Source: Litomosoides sigmodontis
Taxonomy: Eukaryota > Nematoda > Chromadorea > Rhabditida > Onchocercidae
Length of the DNA: 64,000 nucleotides
Assembly: GCA_963070105.1 (NCBI GenBank)
Contig: OY718803.1
Span: 2,338,507 to 2,402,506, forward strand
Direction of reading: 5' to 3'
The notes under the pieces are model-generated. The model was not told where the DNA came from. It saw nothing but the letters and a program-made list of their open reading frames with translations, and searched no databases. The position numbers and the translations under genes were made by a program. The stretch's first letter is position 1, and every line of letters starts with the position of its first letter. Below, one piece after another: positions 39,241-53,646 of the stretch.

Positions 39241-42200
39241 ATGCCGAGACGTCGGATACGTCACATTGATGACGATGATTTGGATAGTGAAGTAAGTTGT
39301 TCTTCCCATGCTACTGTTCTTTAAATTCTTTTGTGTTTATTTAAGTCATACTTAGTCGAGTTAAAAATTTATTTTGAATGATGACAACTTATTTTGCCAT
39401 GTATTTTCTTTCCTTTATAAAGGTCGACAGAACATTTGATGCATTGGAAAAGGATAATCGACGTGGTTCACGCCGTATATCCGCAGTACTACGAACACAG
39501 AAAGATGAGGATGAGGAACGACAAAAGATCTTAATGGATATGAACGCTAGATCTCTTGAAAAAGGTGCAGCGCTTTTAATAGTTTGTCATTAAGTATTCT
39601 TTTAAAAACAATCAAGGATTTTCGACTTTAAAAAATCAAAGTCTTTAAAACATAAAGATATTCGGAACTTTTTTTGATATTTCCTAGTGAATTTTTCTTT
39701 TTCAAAGCGTTATTGAAATTTCATTTCTCTTTTTTCAAAATCTGTTTAATTTGTAATCTTAAGTAGATGAGATTCTAGAAAATCCAGCAAAAGATGAACG
39801 TTTATTGGAAGCGATGAAAATTGCTGTTACAAAAGCTAAGCAGTTGGCAGCGCGTGCTTTTCAAGAAGATCTTATCGACAGATTGCCGAGTGTTGTTGAA
39901 AAAGAGCCCCTATATGTAGGTGTACAAATTTTGCTTTTCATTTTAAAAATTTTACGGTGATTTCTTTAGGCTTTGACTTTCAAAAATTTTCAGCAAGCTG
40001 GATCGTTACTCGATGCAAGCGCCCGAATTTATTCGTTTCGTGTGGATGCTACACATTCTGAGGCATACGATGTTCGATCAAAGCTAGGAGATAGTAAGCT
40101 AATTCTACCTAAAATTTTTCCGTGTGGAAGTTTTTTTTAAGTAAGATTTTTTAGAACCTCAACCGGATAGCAAAAGTGACAAGAAGGATATTTCATCTGA
40201 TAAAGATGATGACGATGGAATGAATTCGGATAATGAAGAAAGTACTAACAAGAAGGTATTTTGTCTATTTTCTTTATTTGTACATGTATATTACTATTAT
40301 ATATATATATATATACATATATATATACATATATATATACATATATATATACATATATATATATACATATATATATTATAGTAGTAATTTCTAATAGGTC
40401 CTAATAGTAGAAATAGTTTTGTTAATCTGTTATTTCTTTCTTATAAAGTGTTTTTTCAGGAAGATAAGGACAAAACAAAAAAGAAGGGTCAGTTTGATGA
40501 AGGAAATGATGATTCCGGTAGTGATTTGGAAGATGGTCCAGCTAAAAAGGATGATGTATATGATTCAGATGATCTCCCGATTTACATTGATGACTCATCT
40601 TCTGTAACAGACGATGAAAAGGCAACATTAGAAGCTAGTGAGATCGTGAAAAAATTCATGAATAGATACGATAAATCTCACGAAAACTGTATAAAAAGAA
40701 GAGCAAAGGTAATAATTCTTCAGTAAAAATATTGATGTAATCCTCTCATGTGAATGTTGTAATGTTGTTTTATTGTTTTTCTTTCTACGATATGAGTTGA
40801 TTCAATTTTAGCTCAATTAACGATTACATTACACTGACATAAAATACTTGCCATGAGTAATCTTCTTTCTGAGAATGTCTCTCCCATTTTCAGAAAATGC
40901 AATGTAGTAATTTTCTGTACAATTATGGTTTGATCCTCATGTTATTTATTATACGAGCGCACGTGATTAGATATCTGTGTGTAACAAAAATTTTTGCCAT
41001 GAATTGCAAAATTTTTGTGTTCCATTATAGTTAAGATGAACAAATTATAAAAAAAAGAATTTGTTAAAAACACTTTTGAATACTAATATGTCATTTGAGG
41101 TGCCGATGGTTGTGTACGACTCGTCCGAACTAAATGACACCGAAACAGGTGCCGAATTCTGCACTCACTTGTATAGCAAAGCAACGCACAACTTTGATGA
41201 GGGATCATCAAGTGGTCTTTTGATGCAAAATGCTGTTACAAGCAAGTGTGGACGTCGTTACATGGTACATAATAATTGTCGATGTAGTCGTGATCCATGG
41301 AATGAGAGAATTGAGGGCGAAGATTTACACGAAATCTGGAGTTCGTTTTATTGATTTTCAAGTCTTTATCATCCAAGTTTTTATCATCACATTGTGTGCC
41401 GATGGGTGATGACTGGTTTTGTTAAAACTCTATGTCTGGAAATGCTATTTATGCCTTTCTACAGAGAACCTTTACGCTTTCTGTGTTCTATTAGCACCAT
41501 CACTTTTGATAGATGAAAACAAACTTTCCAATTAATGGAATATTTGCTGCTCCTGCAATAAAAGAAAGAAAAGCCAGTGTTTCAGAAGGTATCGAAGATG
41601 CCGAGAAACTTGCACCATCAGATGTTGCTGGCGTCATGGGTGGTTTTCAGAACGATGAACGTATGTCTGCGTTATCGCGGGTGTGTTTCAGCGTTTGCTT
41701 TGTATGTTCTGTTAACACCATCACTGCCGGTATAGTGTATTAAATCGCCAAAACCCAAATTTAGGAAGTTTCAAATTTTTTATGAGATTCTGATATGATC
41801 TTTTGTTTCCCTTGTGCTTTGGAGACTATGGGGAAGATTTTGAATCAACCAATATGTTTTTCAGAATACAAATATTAGCCAAGAAACAACAACTTTTATG
41901 GATACAACAGCAAGTACTAGCAGCATTAATTCAATTCAGAAAAGTGTGGAAGATGTGTTGGAGGAAGCGCTTCTCGAAAGTGGTACTAAAGAACTGTTTC
42001 GTTGGAGAAAACAGTTGCAAAAAAAGCTTGGCATGAATTCCGGACAGTTGATCGCTTTACTGGTTTTTTTTATAAATTTTGGTTTCTTTTCTTTGCCAGG
42101 TGTCGCGATTTCTAGCTGTTTTGTAAAAATGTTTTTCGGTAGTCGAACAGTGGAATTTGATCAAATTTGAGTTTTGAATTAAAATTGATGGGGCTAGTTC

Positions 42201-45200
42201 TTTAGCTGCTTTTAGGCACACTCTTTTCGGGATTTGGACCCATTCGTTAGACGAAGTTTCATCCGACAAGCTGTCATTCCAGAAAAGAAATCCTATATTA
42301 ATAGAATTGCGGATATAAAAAGTGGATTGACGTATGCTCCCATAGCTGACGAACTTGAGCCATTTGAAGAGTCAATGTGTTGGAAAATATGCAGGATGAG
42401 GTTATCCAGTAGTTGTTTTACCCGTTTTATGTCACAAACGTTGCAAACAGTTTTAAACTGAAGTTCCTTAGGAAAGTCCGCACATTAACCTGATGATTAT
42501 GTATAGAACAGAGTTAAGACACATCAAATGCTCCGGTGCTTCAAATACCTAAAGTTGGGGGCTCCTTTTTAACTTGTATGAGGAAACAGGAATGCTTAAT
42601 AACCACTCCAAGATCTGTTTGGTGGCTGACAACAAAGTAGCTGTGACAGTCATCACAATTACTTTTTGGCTTGTTTGTAATAATTAGCAAATATTTTGTA
42701 AAAATTTAACGGCCAACTTTTGAAGGTGGGATGAAATGAGTAATGAAGCTCGAGCGAATACCTTGAAGTCACTATCTGGCGAACATCCTACATTCAACTA
42801 TTTTTTCGCACGATCAGCTGAACATTTATCTGCTGAGGTTTACTTTCTTTTCACACTGTCACCTCTTATCTCACCGAAAAATTGCAATAAACGTGCTAAG
42901 CATTTTATGTCAGTTAGCTCTTATTTGTTTCAGGATGATAATGTGCTTGGAAGTTTACCTGTTTTCCGCAGTATTATTGAAATTGAAGTCCCGCGTGACA
43001 CTGTTAAAATGACGGGTGATGATCAGAAAGCATTGGCAGGTGTACTTGATACTTTTCGAATTGGTCGAGGTGAAAGTTTGTTTAAGAAAAAAGGCGATGA
43101 TTTTGGACGAAAGATCGCACAAATTCCAATTGTAACACCGTATGTTTTAAGGCTATTTTGTCTTATTAATGAGCAGTTATATCAAATCACTTCAGTGATA
43201 TTATCTTCTCTACTTGTTTTGTAAGCAAATCATGTATGTGAAAAAAGTTTTGTTGTATTATCAGTGTTCATGGTGTATTATGGCCTTTACTCGTACAGGA
43301 TGCGAAGACCAGAAATACAAACTATCTGGGAACGCGAAAGTACTGTTTCTAAAGAGCGATCAGTAGTACCGTTAGAATCAATTAATGATCGTTTGACTAT
43401 ACCAAGCCGTATGGATGATGTTGATTCTGAAACAGATGCAGGTGGCTTCAACACAACTTTTGACAATGATACTGATATGGATGCAGAAATAGCATCATCA
43501 CGTATGGGTGACTTTCATTCAGTTGTCGACGACGCTAGGTCACTTGTATCTAAGCAGGTACAGTGATTGTTTTCGTTTGTTCAAAACTCTGTAGATATAT
43601 TTCTGGTCTGGAAGAGCTGACGAGCAATTTTTGTGGTGTGAATCCTGTAATTTCGATATTTTATAATTATATTCTGCATTTTTAAAGACAGAATTTTCGG
43701 AAAAGCCTGAAAGCGTACGAATGGAAAATAACATTGGAATTGAACGTAGTGATGCGGCTTCAGCTTATGGTGATCTTCATTTTGTGGACGAAAGACGAGT
43801 TGCAATTATGGCTTACTCAATAGTAAACGATGAAACACACTGGAAGAAACGAAAAATTGATAAAGGAGGTTAGTTAGAGTTTCCCACTGTTGTCAATTTC
43901 ATATTATGGATTTAAAAAAAATTCAGTTTATCCTGTTTGATTAATATGGTAAATATGAAGTTGTGCATTAGGCAGTTTCTTTTCAGAAGTTACTGGAACT
44001 TTGAAAGGGAAATCACTGAAACAGGACAAAGTCGAGCGGAAAAAAGTAGGTCGCTTTGCACTTTTCCTTGTCTTGTCGAGTTACCCATTTTTGTGGCTTG
44101 TATGTTATACATGATAGGTAGGTTTCAAGCGAACTTGTGGTGCAAGTGATATCAACTTGTGGTGCTGAATCTCTTTGTTTTTTTCCACAATGTACCTTAC
44201 CTTTCTTTCGAGACTTCCAAATTACTTGTGATCCGTTTTTATGTTTGGCAACTCTTTTTTTTTTTAATTTTGATATTAGGAAGGACTAAACGTCAATCAC
44301 ACATAACATGTTTCAGGCTAAAAAAGAAGAGGAGAAGGAAGCCTTCGAAATTGGTGATTTCGATAATATGCCCCTTGCTGTGATTCGTGACCGACAAAGG
44401 CAAACGAAACGTCCTACTGTCCTCGTCAAACGCGAAGATGAAGTTTTGAAAATTAACCGGCCGCGGGTTGCTGCTGATCTTTTTTATAAACCGGAGTTAT
44501 TTTGTCGTCTGGCTCACGTTTTTTCGGTATTTTCTTCTGAATCAAAGTTACTGTTTTTTAAATTAGTTGTAATATACTTTTTATTAACTGGCACGTATGA
44601 ATATTTCGTCGTTTTAGGGCGAGTGGGAGAATGTTCACTTTAATCGTACTATGTCAGCACCAGTCGATGTGAAAGATGAATGCCTATCGCGAGTGCTGCG
44701 GCAAACTATTAGAGAAGATTTAGACCCTGAGGAAGCGTTAGTTTTATTTATTTTCCATATTTCAGGACTTCGGAGTTATGTGGAAACTATAATTCTAAAG
44801 CTGTATTTTTAGAATTAGGGAACATATGTCGTGTTTTAACGGTTATTTTGATGACTCGTGTTCGGAACAGCGATCAATATCAGTGCCTTGTGCCGGTGAT
44901 GCATTTGATGGCCAAAACGATGATTTATATAGCGAAATTACTACTCAGGATAATGACGATAGTGACAGTGTGAGGAACATTTTATTTAATTATTTTTACG
45001 GAAACTAGTTTCTGTCTTACCGTCATCATCGTAGAAGTACGTTTTTATCATAGTAACAGACTTTGTTTCTTATTAATGTTAAAATTAATTTAGAAGGCCT
45101 AGTTTATTATTTTTTGTTCAGGAACATGTTTCATGTCTAAGAGCATTTTGAATCGTTGGATGGTATGTATAATAAATAGTGTATTTATTACCAACAAATG

Positions 45201-46744
45201 GATAGTAGTGACTTGCAACTTGTTTATTTTTTCGGAATGCGAATTTATTGTCTGATCCTAAGTAAAATTTTTTTAGACATTAGTGCCGACATACGATGCA
45301 TCAACAGTGAAAGCCACCCAGAGCTTCTATTCTGAAGTCGATTCTGGAGCAGAAGAAGCTGAGGTAGGTGCTTGATTATCACGCACCTTTATGTAGCCTT
45401 CTCTTCTTGTGGACTATCCTTCTATTTGTTATGTAGAAACCTTATATTTATTATATGATTGACAATTACGTTTCATAAAACGCTACATCAAGTCACTTCT
45501 TGATGTATTTAATAGGTTTCTTCGTGCATAGATGCATGCCTATGCTTAAAAATTAGCTACTGCTTGGAGATGAATGAAGGAAAAAGAGAAAATGATGCAA
45601 ATGATTGTTATTATGTAATGTTTTCCTCACGTAATTCAGATCCCAATCCTGAATCAGAAATGGAGAGTTAAAGATCCGTTCTTTTCGCATGAAAATATAA
45701 TTTTTGCTATTTTTTTAGATTTTTGGTGTGAAATATTCGGTGAGACAACGGCGAATTAATGCACCGGCCGTAAAGAGAGCAATTGGTACCATATTGTCGA
45801 ATTCGAAGGTAAGTTTTTGTTTATATTTTTGAACCAGCGTTATTGACTGACGTTATGACTGACGAAGAAAATTGCGTTTTAGAACATAAGAAATTAATTA
45901 TCTACTTAAAAATGAAGAACACAATTATTTTTAAGCTTGATGCTGATGCTTTGAATGCCGAGCTTTGCGTCGCACGGCAACAGGGATTTAGTTTTCTTGA
46001 TGGTTTGGATGATTTGAGCATCGTATGCGAAGATTCTTCTCGGGACTCATTTGCTATGAATAGCCAAGACCATGTCGAGCTCAGTAGAGAGGAAGAACGA
46101 TTGCAGTTGAGGGAAGAAGAAGTAAATATTTCTTTTTTATTTCAGCGAGTGACTAATTGCGCTGAATGATGGACATCGTTATGCTGAAGTTCTAGGACAT
46201 TGTAATTTTAAATTTGAATGTATGTGTATATATATTTTTCATTTCAGGAGATGAATGATGATCCAACATGTGAGCTACGGCATACTGAAGTGACAGTAAA
46301 AAATTTTAGTTTGGAAGGTCGGCACACATTTTCATCGGTTTTGGCCCAACTCCCTTCATATTTAGCGGGGCGAACAGCTGATGATCTCAGTCCTATTAAT
46401 GCATTTTCAGTGCTCTTGCATCTTTGCAACGAAAACGTTAGTAATTTTGATCATTGGAATTCGAATTTCTTGTGATTATTCGCTAATTTTTATAAAATCC
46501 GAAAATTTTGCTAAGGAATTAGTTTCTACTTAACTACAGTTTTACATCGATGTGAATTCCGTGGTTCTTTTTGTTCGTCGTTCAATTTTTGTAGGATTAT
46601 TGACTTATGTTTCAGAATTTGGAGCTTTTGCAACGTAGGGATGATAGCGGTTTGATAATGCCAACGGAAATGGGTGATTTCACAATAATATCGGCTCGGC
46701 AAAGCAGGGTAAATCGTAAACGTACTGCCTCTAAATGTCGATAA
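39241..46744 (+). CDS. dpy-26: Condensin complex subunit 2, kleisin NCAPH/CAP-H (DPY-26-like)
   Basis: The gamma-kleisin bridges the SMC2-SMC4 heads of condensin I; in C. elegans DPY-26 also serves the dosage-compensation condensin. Exons: 39241-39291, 39423-39564, 39764-39915, 39994-40093, 40155-40255, 40460-40708, 41058-41264, 41513-41680, 41865-42062, 42216-42376 (or 42400), 42726-42837, 42934-43139, 43299-43557, 43688-43868, 43988-44046, 44317-44526, 44618-44736, 44813-44967, 45122-45162, 45277-45363, 45719-45808, 45936-46121, 46248-46436, 46616-46744; phases join, about 1183 residues (human NCAPH 741, DPY-26 about 1260). N-terminal LLDASARIYSFRVDATHSEAY matches the CAP-H kleisin motif; then HNFDEGSSSG, EAFEIGDFDNMPL, SKSILNRWMTLVPTYD, VKYSVRQRRINAPAVKRAI and the C-terminal winged-helix segment TADDLSPINAFSVLLHLCNE. 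Middle linkers are acidic and serine-rich. The acceptor of exon 7 (AAAAAAAAG) is unusually purine-rich, and exon 10's donor is ambiguous. Confidence 0.93.
40297..40378. repeat. Compound (AT)n / ATATATATATAC repeat in condensin intron 5
   Basis: Alternating AT punctuated by ACAT about every 14 bases, giving a higher-order unit tatatatatacata repeated about five times. Confidence 0.9.
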
Positions 46745-49700
46745 CTTTATTTGGTTTTGTAGTATATTTTATTAGTTATTAAAAGCCCACTTAAATCTCC
46801 ATGCGTCTTTTTTAGCTTCATCTTTGCCCTGTGTAAGTAATTAGCGCTGGGTCTCAGTTTTTCTTCCTGTCTACCTAAAAGATACTTGAAAAGTAGACTC
46901 TGTTCACTACTAGTACATGATTTATTCGTTGATTCTCTAGTCAGTTTTCTGATCAAAAAATATTTTATCGGAAACTTGTGGGGATTCATGTAAATGAATT
47001 TTGATTTTGCCATTGCTCTTTCTGTATGTAATATGCTTGGTTTAATTCTATGTTGACATGTTGTAAAACAGTGTTAATTGGCGCTTTGGATTTAGAACAT
47101 TTCGAAATTTTGGTGAAAAGATGGAGAAGTGATGTAATCATTGTAGTGTTTGCGAGACATTGAATGTGGCGTAGTTTTATCATAATTATTCTAACTCGCA
47201 GTTCATCTCTTCCGTTCACCGAAGCACAAATTATCACTCAAACGCTTTTTTCTTAAAGCAAATATTTATTCATTTTTGAGTCATCTACCCATCAGAATGT
47301 CTTCTTAATCCTCTCTGATGTGATACATCAAATTTTACAGTGTTCTTTTTTTTTTGTAGTATTTTGGAATAATTTGCTTGTCGATGTACCTACCGTGATT
47401 ACAATGAAATATAATAAAATTTCTGTATTATTCGTGAGTGGAGGAAAGATTGCTTATTTATCACACAAATCCACAGATTAAAATGACGTTTAAAAGTATT
47501 TATACTCTGTTATACAGTATAGGCTGATTTTCAAATGATTAGTTACAATGCATATAGTGTTGTAATAATGCATACATTCGAAATTCATTTAAAAAGGTGG
47601 TTTCTCTTTAGCTTTAGCCATAACACTTTGCCTCATTTCTGCTTTTGTGTTTAACAAATAAGGACTAGAAACGGAGGTATAAAAGATGCAATTGTTTAAT
47701 TGGACTGTTATCACGGCTATAACTACCATAACTAAAACATTATGCTAAAACTATATCTTACAGTGCAAATTTATTTTTTTTTAAAAAACCAATTAGAGTG
47801 CTCCAAAGGTTAAATTTTTAGTCGGAGAAATGAAACTTAATAATTATTTAAATATGTTAAATAAGCAGATAGAAATGGAAACCAATGCTTTTTTGAGTGG
47901 AAATTTTCATGTGAATCCTGAAATTTCAGATAATATTTGTAAAATAAGCTTATGCAACTCTCACAGACATTGAAATATTAAATTTGCAAAAAAACTGCAT
48001 TATAAAATTGTAAAAAAATTTAGTGACCTCATAAAATTCAACAGAGAAGATAAGCATATAGGAAAAGGGGACTTCCTCAAACAGCAAATACCCAAAGGAT
48101 TTAATGATTAAAGTAAATGATATGAAGTTTGTTTAAAATTTCATTTTTTGCCAGTCTTAGACCAAGGAAATTTTTTCCTTTTGTTGGACACAAAGATTAG
48201 CACTGTTTGTCTCACACGCACAAGTGATTTCCAACTAATGTAAGTGATTTCCAACTAGTAATGAAAAATTATGGGCTAAAATTCATCATCGAATAATCGA
48301 CGAATCCCTACATATATAATTATCATATTTTATTTTCAGCAGATGAAATTAGTGAAAAAAAAAAAACTCTGGTTGAAATTGCACTTCAATAATTGCCGAT
48401 ATTATTCGCTGAAATACCGTTTCATCGGCAAGAAAGGAAAGAGGAATGTCGAGCTTTCTTCATTGTTAGTATAATTATTTCGTTATGATTAAAATTGAAA
48501 TTGATTGCAACCAATTGAGCAATCAATTGGAATGCTATTTTAAAATTATAGCTTGCGATGTGAATATAGTGAAGTTCCGCTTGCGCTCTTCGATCATTTT
48601 TCTCTTTTTTAGCTTTCTTTTTCAATTTGATAATGATAAGAAAAAAAAAAAGAACAACCGGAATATTTTAATTTTACTTACAATTTAACGTTAATTATGA
48701 TTTTTTTTCGCTTGATTGATTAGCGCGATAAACGTGATTGAATAAAACATTTTTGCTAAATTTTCAATTCTTTTAGATCGGTTTTTTTCACTTTTTTCCG
48801 TCTGATTTTTAGTGGTGTTAAACATAAATGGATATCATGTACATCCTTTCTTTTGATTTTCATTCTTTTCGTACGGTAAGATATAGTAAACCTTGGGATA
48901 CTGTGGATTCCTCTTATATTTTTGGCTACTTTATTTTAGATATTGCATGCGAGATATTCTGTAAAAACTTCTTAAATCGTCACTTCTGATTGCTCTTAGC
49001 TACTGTAAAGCGTTCAGCATTATGTGTGATCATCGGTTTTAGCTTGCTTAATTCGAATACTATAATAATTCCAATACTTTAATAATTCGAATACTGTAAG
49101 ATTATATTCATACAAGTATTATCGCACAATACATTCTGAAATTCTTTTCCTATTACCTGGAAGCGTGTTTTGGGCAATGTATTATTCATGCCATCTAATA
49201 TGTCATCAATTTGCTTTGCTACTTTTTCCCTCAAGAAAGTTTTTACCGAACAGAGATGAAAAAGAAGTAGTAATTGTACGAGAAGTTAAATTCCGCTAAA
49301 CGCCACATTTTTTTCATTTCTAACAAATTATTAATTTCAAAAATTCCTGTTTTTTTAATTTCAACATTTTCTACAAAAAAATTAAAAATTTTCTGAAAAC
49401 ACAAAAACTAAAGGGAAAAATGATGATTTCCCTTTCAAAAATGAGCAATATTTGAGCGAAATCGAACAAATTGCCAGCAATAAATAATAACTTTCTATTT
49501 ATAAATGAAAGGAAACCGCTCATTTTCTTTTCTCCTTTTTTTCACTTATTCATTTAAATAACTGATGGCAAGGAAAAAAATCCGCGAATATAACACAACG
49601 ATTGGTTAAGTTCTTAGTGAAGTAAGATAGATTTCTTTATTTTCTTGGTTGAAAATTAAAATTTTGACAATTTCATCAAATTTAGTTGAAGAGAAGTTTG

Positions 49701-50370
49701 TAAGCTTTATGCTTATTGGCAGCTTGTCGAAGCAATGCTTTAGCATTCATTCCCATTTGTATGAATTACTTTTGCTTTTGCTGTTCCATAGCAATTTTTT
49801 TTACACGTATTGATTGAAGGAAATGCATTTAGAGCGTGATTAGAGTGGTTTTACACGATGAAATATAAGTTGGTAAGGGACTGACGTGAATCACTTATTT
49901 TTATTTACATCCTTTGGTATACTGTAGCTTTAACGGAGTATTACCGTAATTGAATTAGGCGTGTTGTCAATTATTAGCTTTTAATAAGTGCTATGTAATA
50001 AGTGTAATAAGTGCTACACCGATACTTGTTCACTGTAATTTTTGATATTTGATTGCAATATGCAATACTTATTTTTAGTTAATAAAATAGATGAAATTTT
50101 TACATAGATGTACTGTAATATTGATTGCTACAGTACATCGCTCCAGAGGTATTGTGCTGTAATATCGATAATATGAGAATTAGCAAAGCGTAATTATGAG
50201 GTGATGATGGATTGATTTCTTCATTCTCATTATTAGCTGCAGAAATGATGCATTTATTATTTCTAGTTTTGCAAAATTTAAAAGTTTTAATATATACAGC
50301 TAATATTAGTTGATGTAATTTAAGCAGTAATGCAAGCAGCGTTTTAATTTTAATCATTCATTCATTGGTT

Positions 50371-50384
50371 CATATGATGATGAC

Positions 50385-50419
<35 letters not shown>

Positions 50420-50441
50420 CGATGATGATGATGATGATGAA

Positions 50442-50500
<59 letters not shown>

Positions 50501-50522
50501 CGATGATGATGATGATGATGAA

Positions 50523-50563
<41 letters not shown>

Positions 50564-50564
50564 C

Positions 50565-50642
<78 letters not shown>
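50371..50642. repeat. (GAT)n microsatellite with 81-bp higher-order unit
   Basis: About 270 bp of GAT with sparse GAC and GAA variants. A GAC-(GAT)n-GAA cassette appears twice, 81 bp (27 units) apart (GAC near 50418 and 50499, GAA near 50440 and 50521), indicating a block duplication. Poly-Met and poly-His frames here are artefacts. Confidence 0.95.
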
Positions 50643-50643
<1 letters not shown>

Positions 50644-50753
50644 CATTTTCGAATAAACAGCAAATTCCTCTTTCATTTCCATTTCATTCTTTTTTTTAAT
50701 TGGTTAAATCATTTTCAAATATATCAGCTAAGAATGAGTAACAATTTATAAGC

Positions 50754-50788
50754 ACACACACACACACACACACACAGACACACACACA
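50754..50788. repeat. (CA)n microsatellite
   Basis: A CA tract interrupted once by GA, shortly after the GAT array. Confidence 0.9.
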
Positions 50789-52730
50789 AGTAGACCCATG
50801 TTTACATAAATATATTGAAAGAAATATGGACAATTCATTTGCATAAAACACTGAACAAGACAACTGATGAAGTGGATGCGTAATGTTCCATTTGCAGGCA
50901 TTTGCTTGTTTTTTTCAGCGAAAAAATTTCAACATTTCTCCTTTCTTCTTCCTTCCACTCCTAATAGTACGTTTGAAATTTCAAATGTTGCTCATTCTGG
51001 AAATTTAAATGCATTTGCTTCAAGCTATTTGTGCAACACAAATGTGTACGTATGACCTCTAGTAGCTCTGTTAATGCAATTAAATTAATTGCAATGGAAT
51101 AAAACATTTTAATTATGCGGTGAAGCACATTTCATTTCTTTCCGTTTTTTTTTTTCTTTTTGTTTAGCATTTCTGACAAATTAATTTATGACATTCTTAG
51201 CATCCATCGTTGCTCCTCCGTTTATTTCCATTTTATCTCTTTCAAAGTTGTTTTTGGTTGAAAAATAGTTAAAACGAAAAAAAAAGTCAATGTTTGCGAT
51301 AAATTTCAGTTTTTTTTCCTCATTTTAAAAATAATTTTTGGTGTAACTTTTTTTTTTATCATAAAATTTTCAATTTATTCCACTACGCAATAGGGGTAAA
51401 TGGTTATTTTTCCACAGCAATTGTACTGCAATTAGGAAAATCTTTAGCACTGAGCACTACGACAGTGAAACACTTTTAAGTGTAAAATAGTAAGCGTTTA
51501 GTTTTACATAATTTATGCTATTAATTTCTGTATCATAAAACTTGAAATTAATTTGCACACAAAAGCAAATTATTAGTGAAACAAGAAAATGGTCGGGCAA
51601 AAATTAATCTTCATCTAAAATTTTTCATTTCACTTTCTGTCAATTAAGCCCTATGACAGTATGCAAACAAACAATTCAGTCTGCACAGCACAAAATTTTA
51701 ATTTCACTCCACTCACTCTCATCGATGAAGCTAAAATTAACTTGAAAATTCAACCTCATTTAGTTTCCATTTACCAATCGATGGAGATATAATTAATTTG
51801 AAATTTCGAACTCATTTCATCTAGTTTTCAAATTTTGGAAATTAATTCAAAATCATTTCCAATTCGTCTTCTCTTCATTGATCGCGCTTGCAACAACACA
51901 TAAATCAATTTATTTGTTTGCAAAGCAGCAAAAATGATATTGTCTCAATTCCATACGAATTTTTTATTCATTTTTTATTGACGAATTCGCCATCCCTCCA
52001 CCATCCATATCCTTGCTATTTCACATTTTCCACAGTTTATAACTTTGCTGATGGAAGAGAAACTGAAAAAAGAGTGATAAATGAAGAGGAGGAGGAGGAG
52101 GAAGGCCTAAATGAAGTAGCTAGCTCGAATGATAGCTAGTTAGCTAATCTGAAATTACAATTTTGCGCCATAAATTCTTCTTCTCCTCCCTTCGCACTTT
52201 TTAAATTTTTTGATCAAAAAAATTTGCAATCTTTTCGTTTCCATCCACCAATTAATTTTTCGTTCATCGAAAAAAGAAAATGCATCACTCCTAGTTTTTA
52301 ATTTATTAAAATTAGTTGAATTAAATTGCTCTATATGCATTACGAAATGCTAAATTTTAGTTTTACATTTCATGATGAATTTTTGTTACTAATTTAATTG
52401 TATTACATTTCATGGTAAGTATATTTTTTGATATATTATGAAAATTTTAGTTATTGTAATTATATAGATGAATTGAGAGAAAAAATGACATAATTATTTG
52501 AATAATGAAATGAATTCATTTCCATGCTTTAATCAAATTAAATTATCTGATAGAATTAAAATAATAAAGTTCTATTAAACAAATTCGTATCTCTAATATG
52601 TACATCTATTTCAATTCCCTACCAGATAGTAATTTCAGACAATGCTGACAATTTGATAAAATTAAAAATATGAATGTTATGAGAAAGGTGATAGAATGTG
52701 TGATAGAGGAAGAGAGACAGAAAGAGCGAC

Positions 52731-52752
52731 AGAGAGAGAGAGAGAGAGAGAG
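52731..52752. repeat. (GA)n microsatellite
   Basis: About eleven GA units inside a wider purine-rich stretch, 52700-52775. Confidence 0.85.
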
Positions 52753-53032
52753 GAGTGAGGGAGGAAGAGAGGATGGAGCTACTATTTTAAAGTTCAATTG
52801 AAACAAGTAGCATTAACAGCTTGTTTCATATTGTTCATTCTCCTCAACACGAAATTGAAAAAAAATGAAAAGGAAAAATAAATTTTTAAATCGTTCACTC
52901 CTCCTCCTCCTCCTCCACGTCATCCTCCTCTTCCTCCACCTCCTCATCCTTCATTTTCTCATCCAACAGCGCCACAAAGCGTATGGCATTTTGCGCAGTG
53001 AGCGGAAACGATTTATAAATACCCAAACTATT

Positions 53033-53060
53033 CCATCCATCCATCCATCCATCCATCCAT
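53033..53060. repeat. (CATC)n microsatellite
   Basis: About seven tandem CATC units, preceded at 52900-52950 by a CTC-rich pyrimidine stretch and followed at about 53171-53192 by (CT)n. Confidence 0.9.
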
Positions 53061-53646
53061 TCCGCATTGCTCAATGCAGACATTATCGATTTTCCTCAGC
53101 CTTTTTTTTTCATCCATTTCCTCTTCAATATTGATGGATAGAAAATTTTTTAGATTTCGTCACTTCGTTTCTCTCTCTCTCTCTCTCTCTCTTCTCCCTT
53201 TCTCTCTCTGCTTAATTATTCCATTGATTAAGGATTAAAAGATTAAAATAAATGATATTTAGTTGAATTAAGTTAATATTTTAAGCGAACATTTATAAAT
53301 GATAGTAAATTGAATTGAAAATATTTTGAGTGTTCTTTTCCTTTCCTCCTTAAATTGCAAACGAATAAGTGGAAAAAAAAGAGAAAAGATGATGATGAGG
53401 AGGAGAAAGGTTGAAATTATTATTAATATGCTCTATGCTTATTTCATATTTCAATCATACAATTAATATATCAGATTTTTAGAATTTGTTTTTTTCATTC
53501 AAAAATTTTATGTAAAATTTTTCAAATTTAATAAATACATTTTATATTATCAAACGGAATTTTTTTTCTTCATTCTTGTAGGCTGTGGTTTTTGCCGTTT
53601 TTTCGATACAATTCAAAAAATTTTTAATTTATTTCATATAAAAGTT

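Noticed and set aside
39033..39269. 78-codon hydrophobic plus-strand frame overlapping the condensin start
   Set aside because: It is in a different frame from the condensin exon MPRRRIRHIDDDDLDSE and shows no conserved features.
42736..43224. 162-codon frame as an independent gene
   Set aside because: It is two condensin exons joined by read-through of a short intron; phases link it to neighbours on both sides.
50362..50751. Poly-His and poly-Met frames over the GAT array
   Set aside because: Simple-repeat artefacts.
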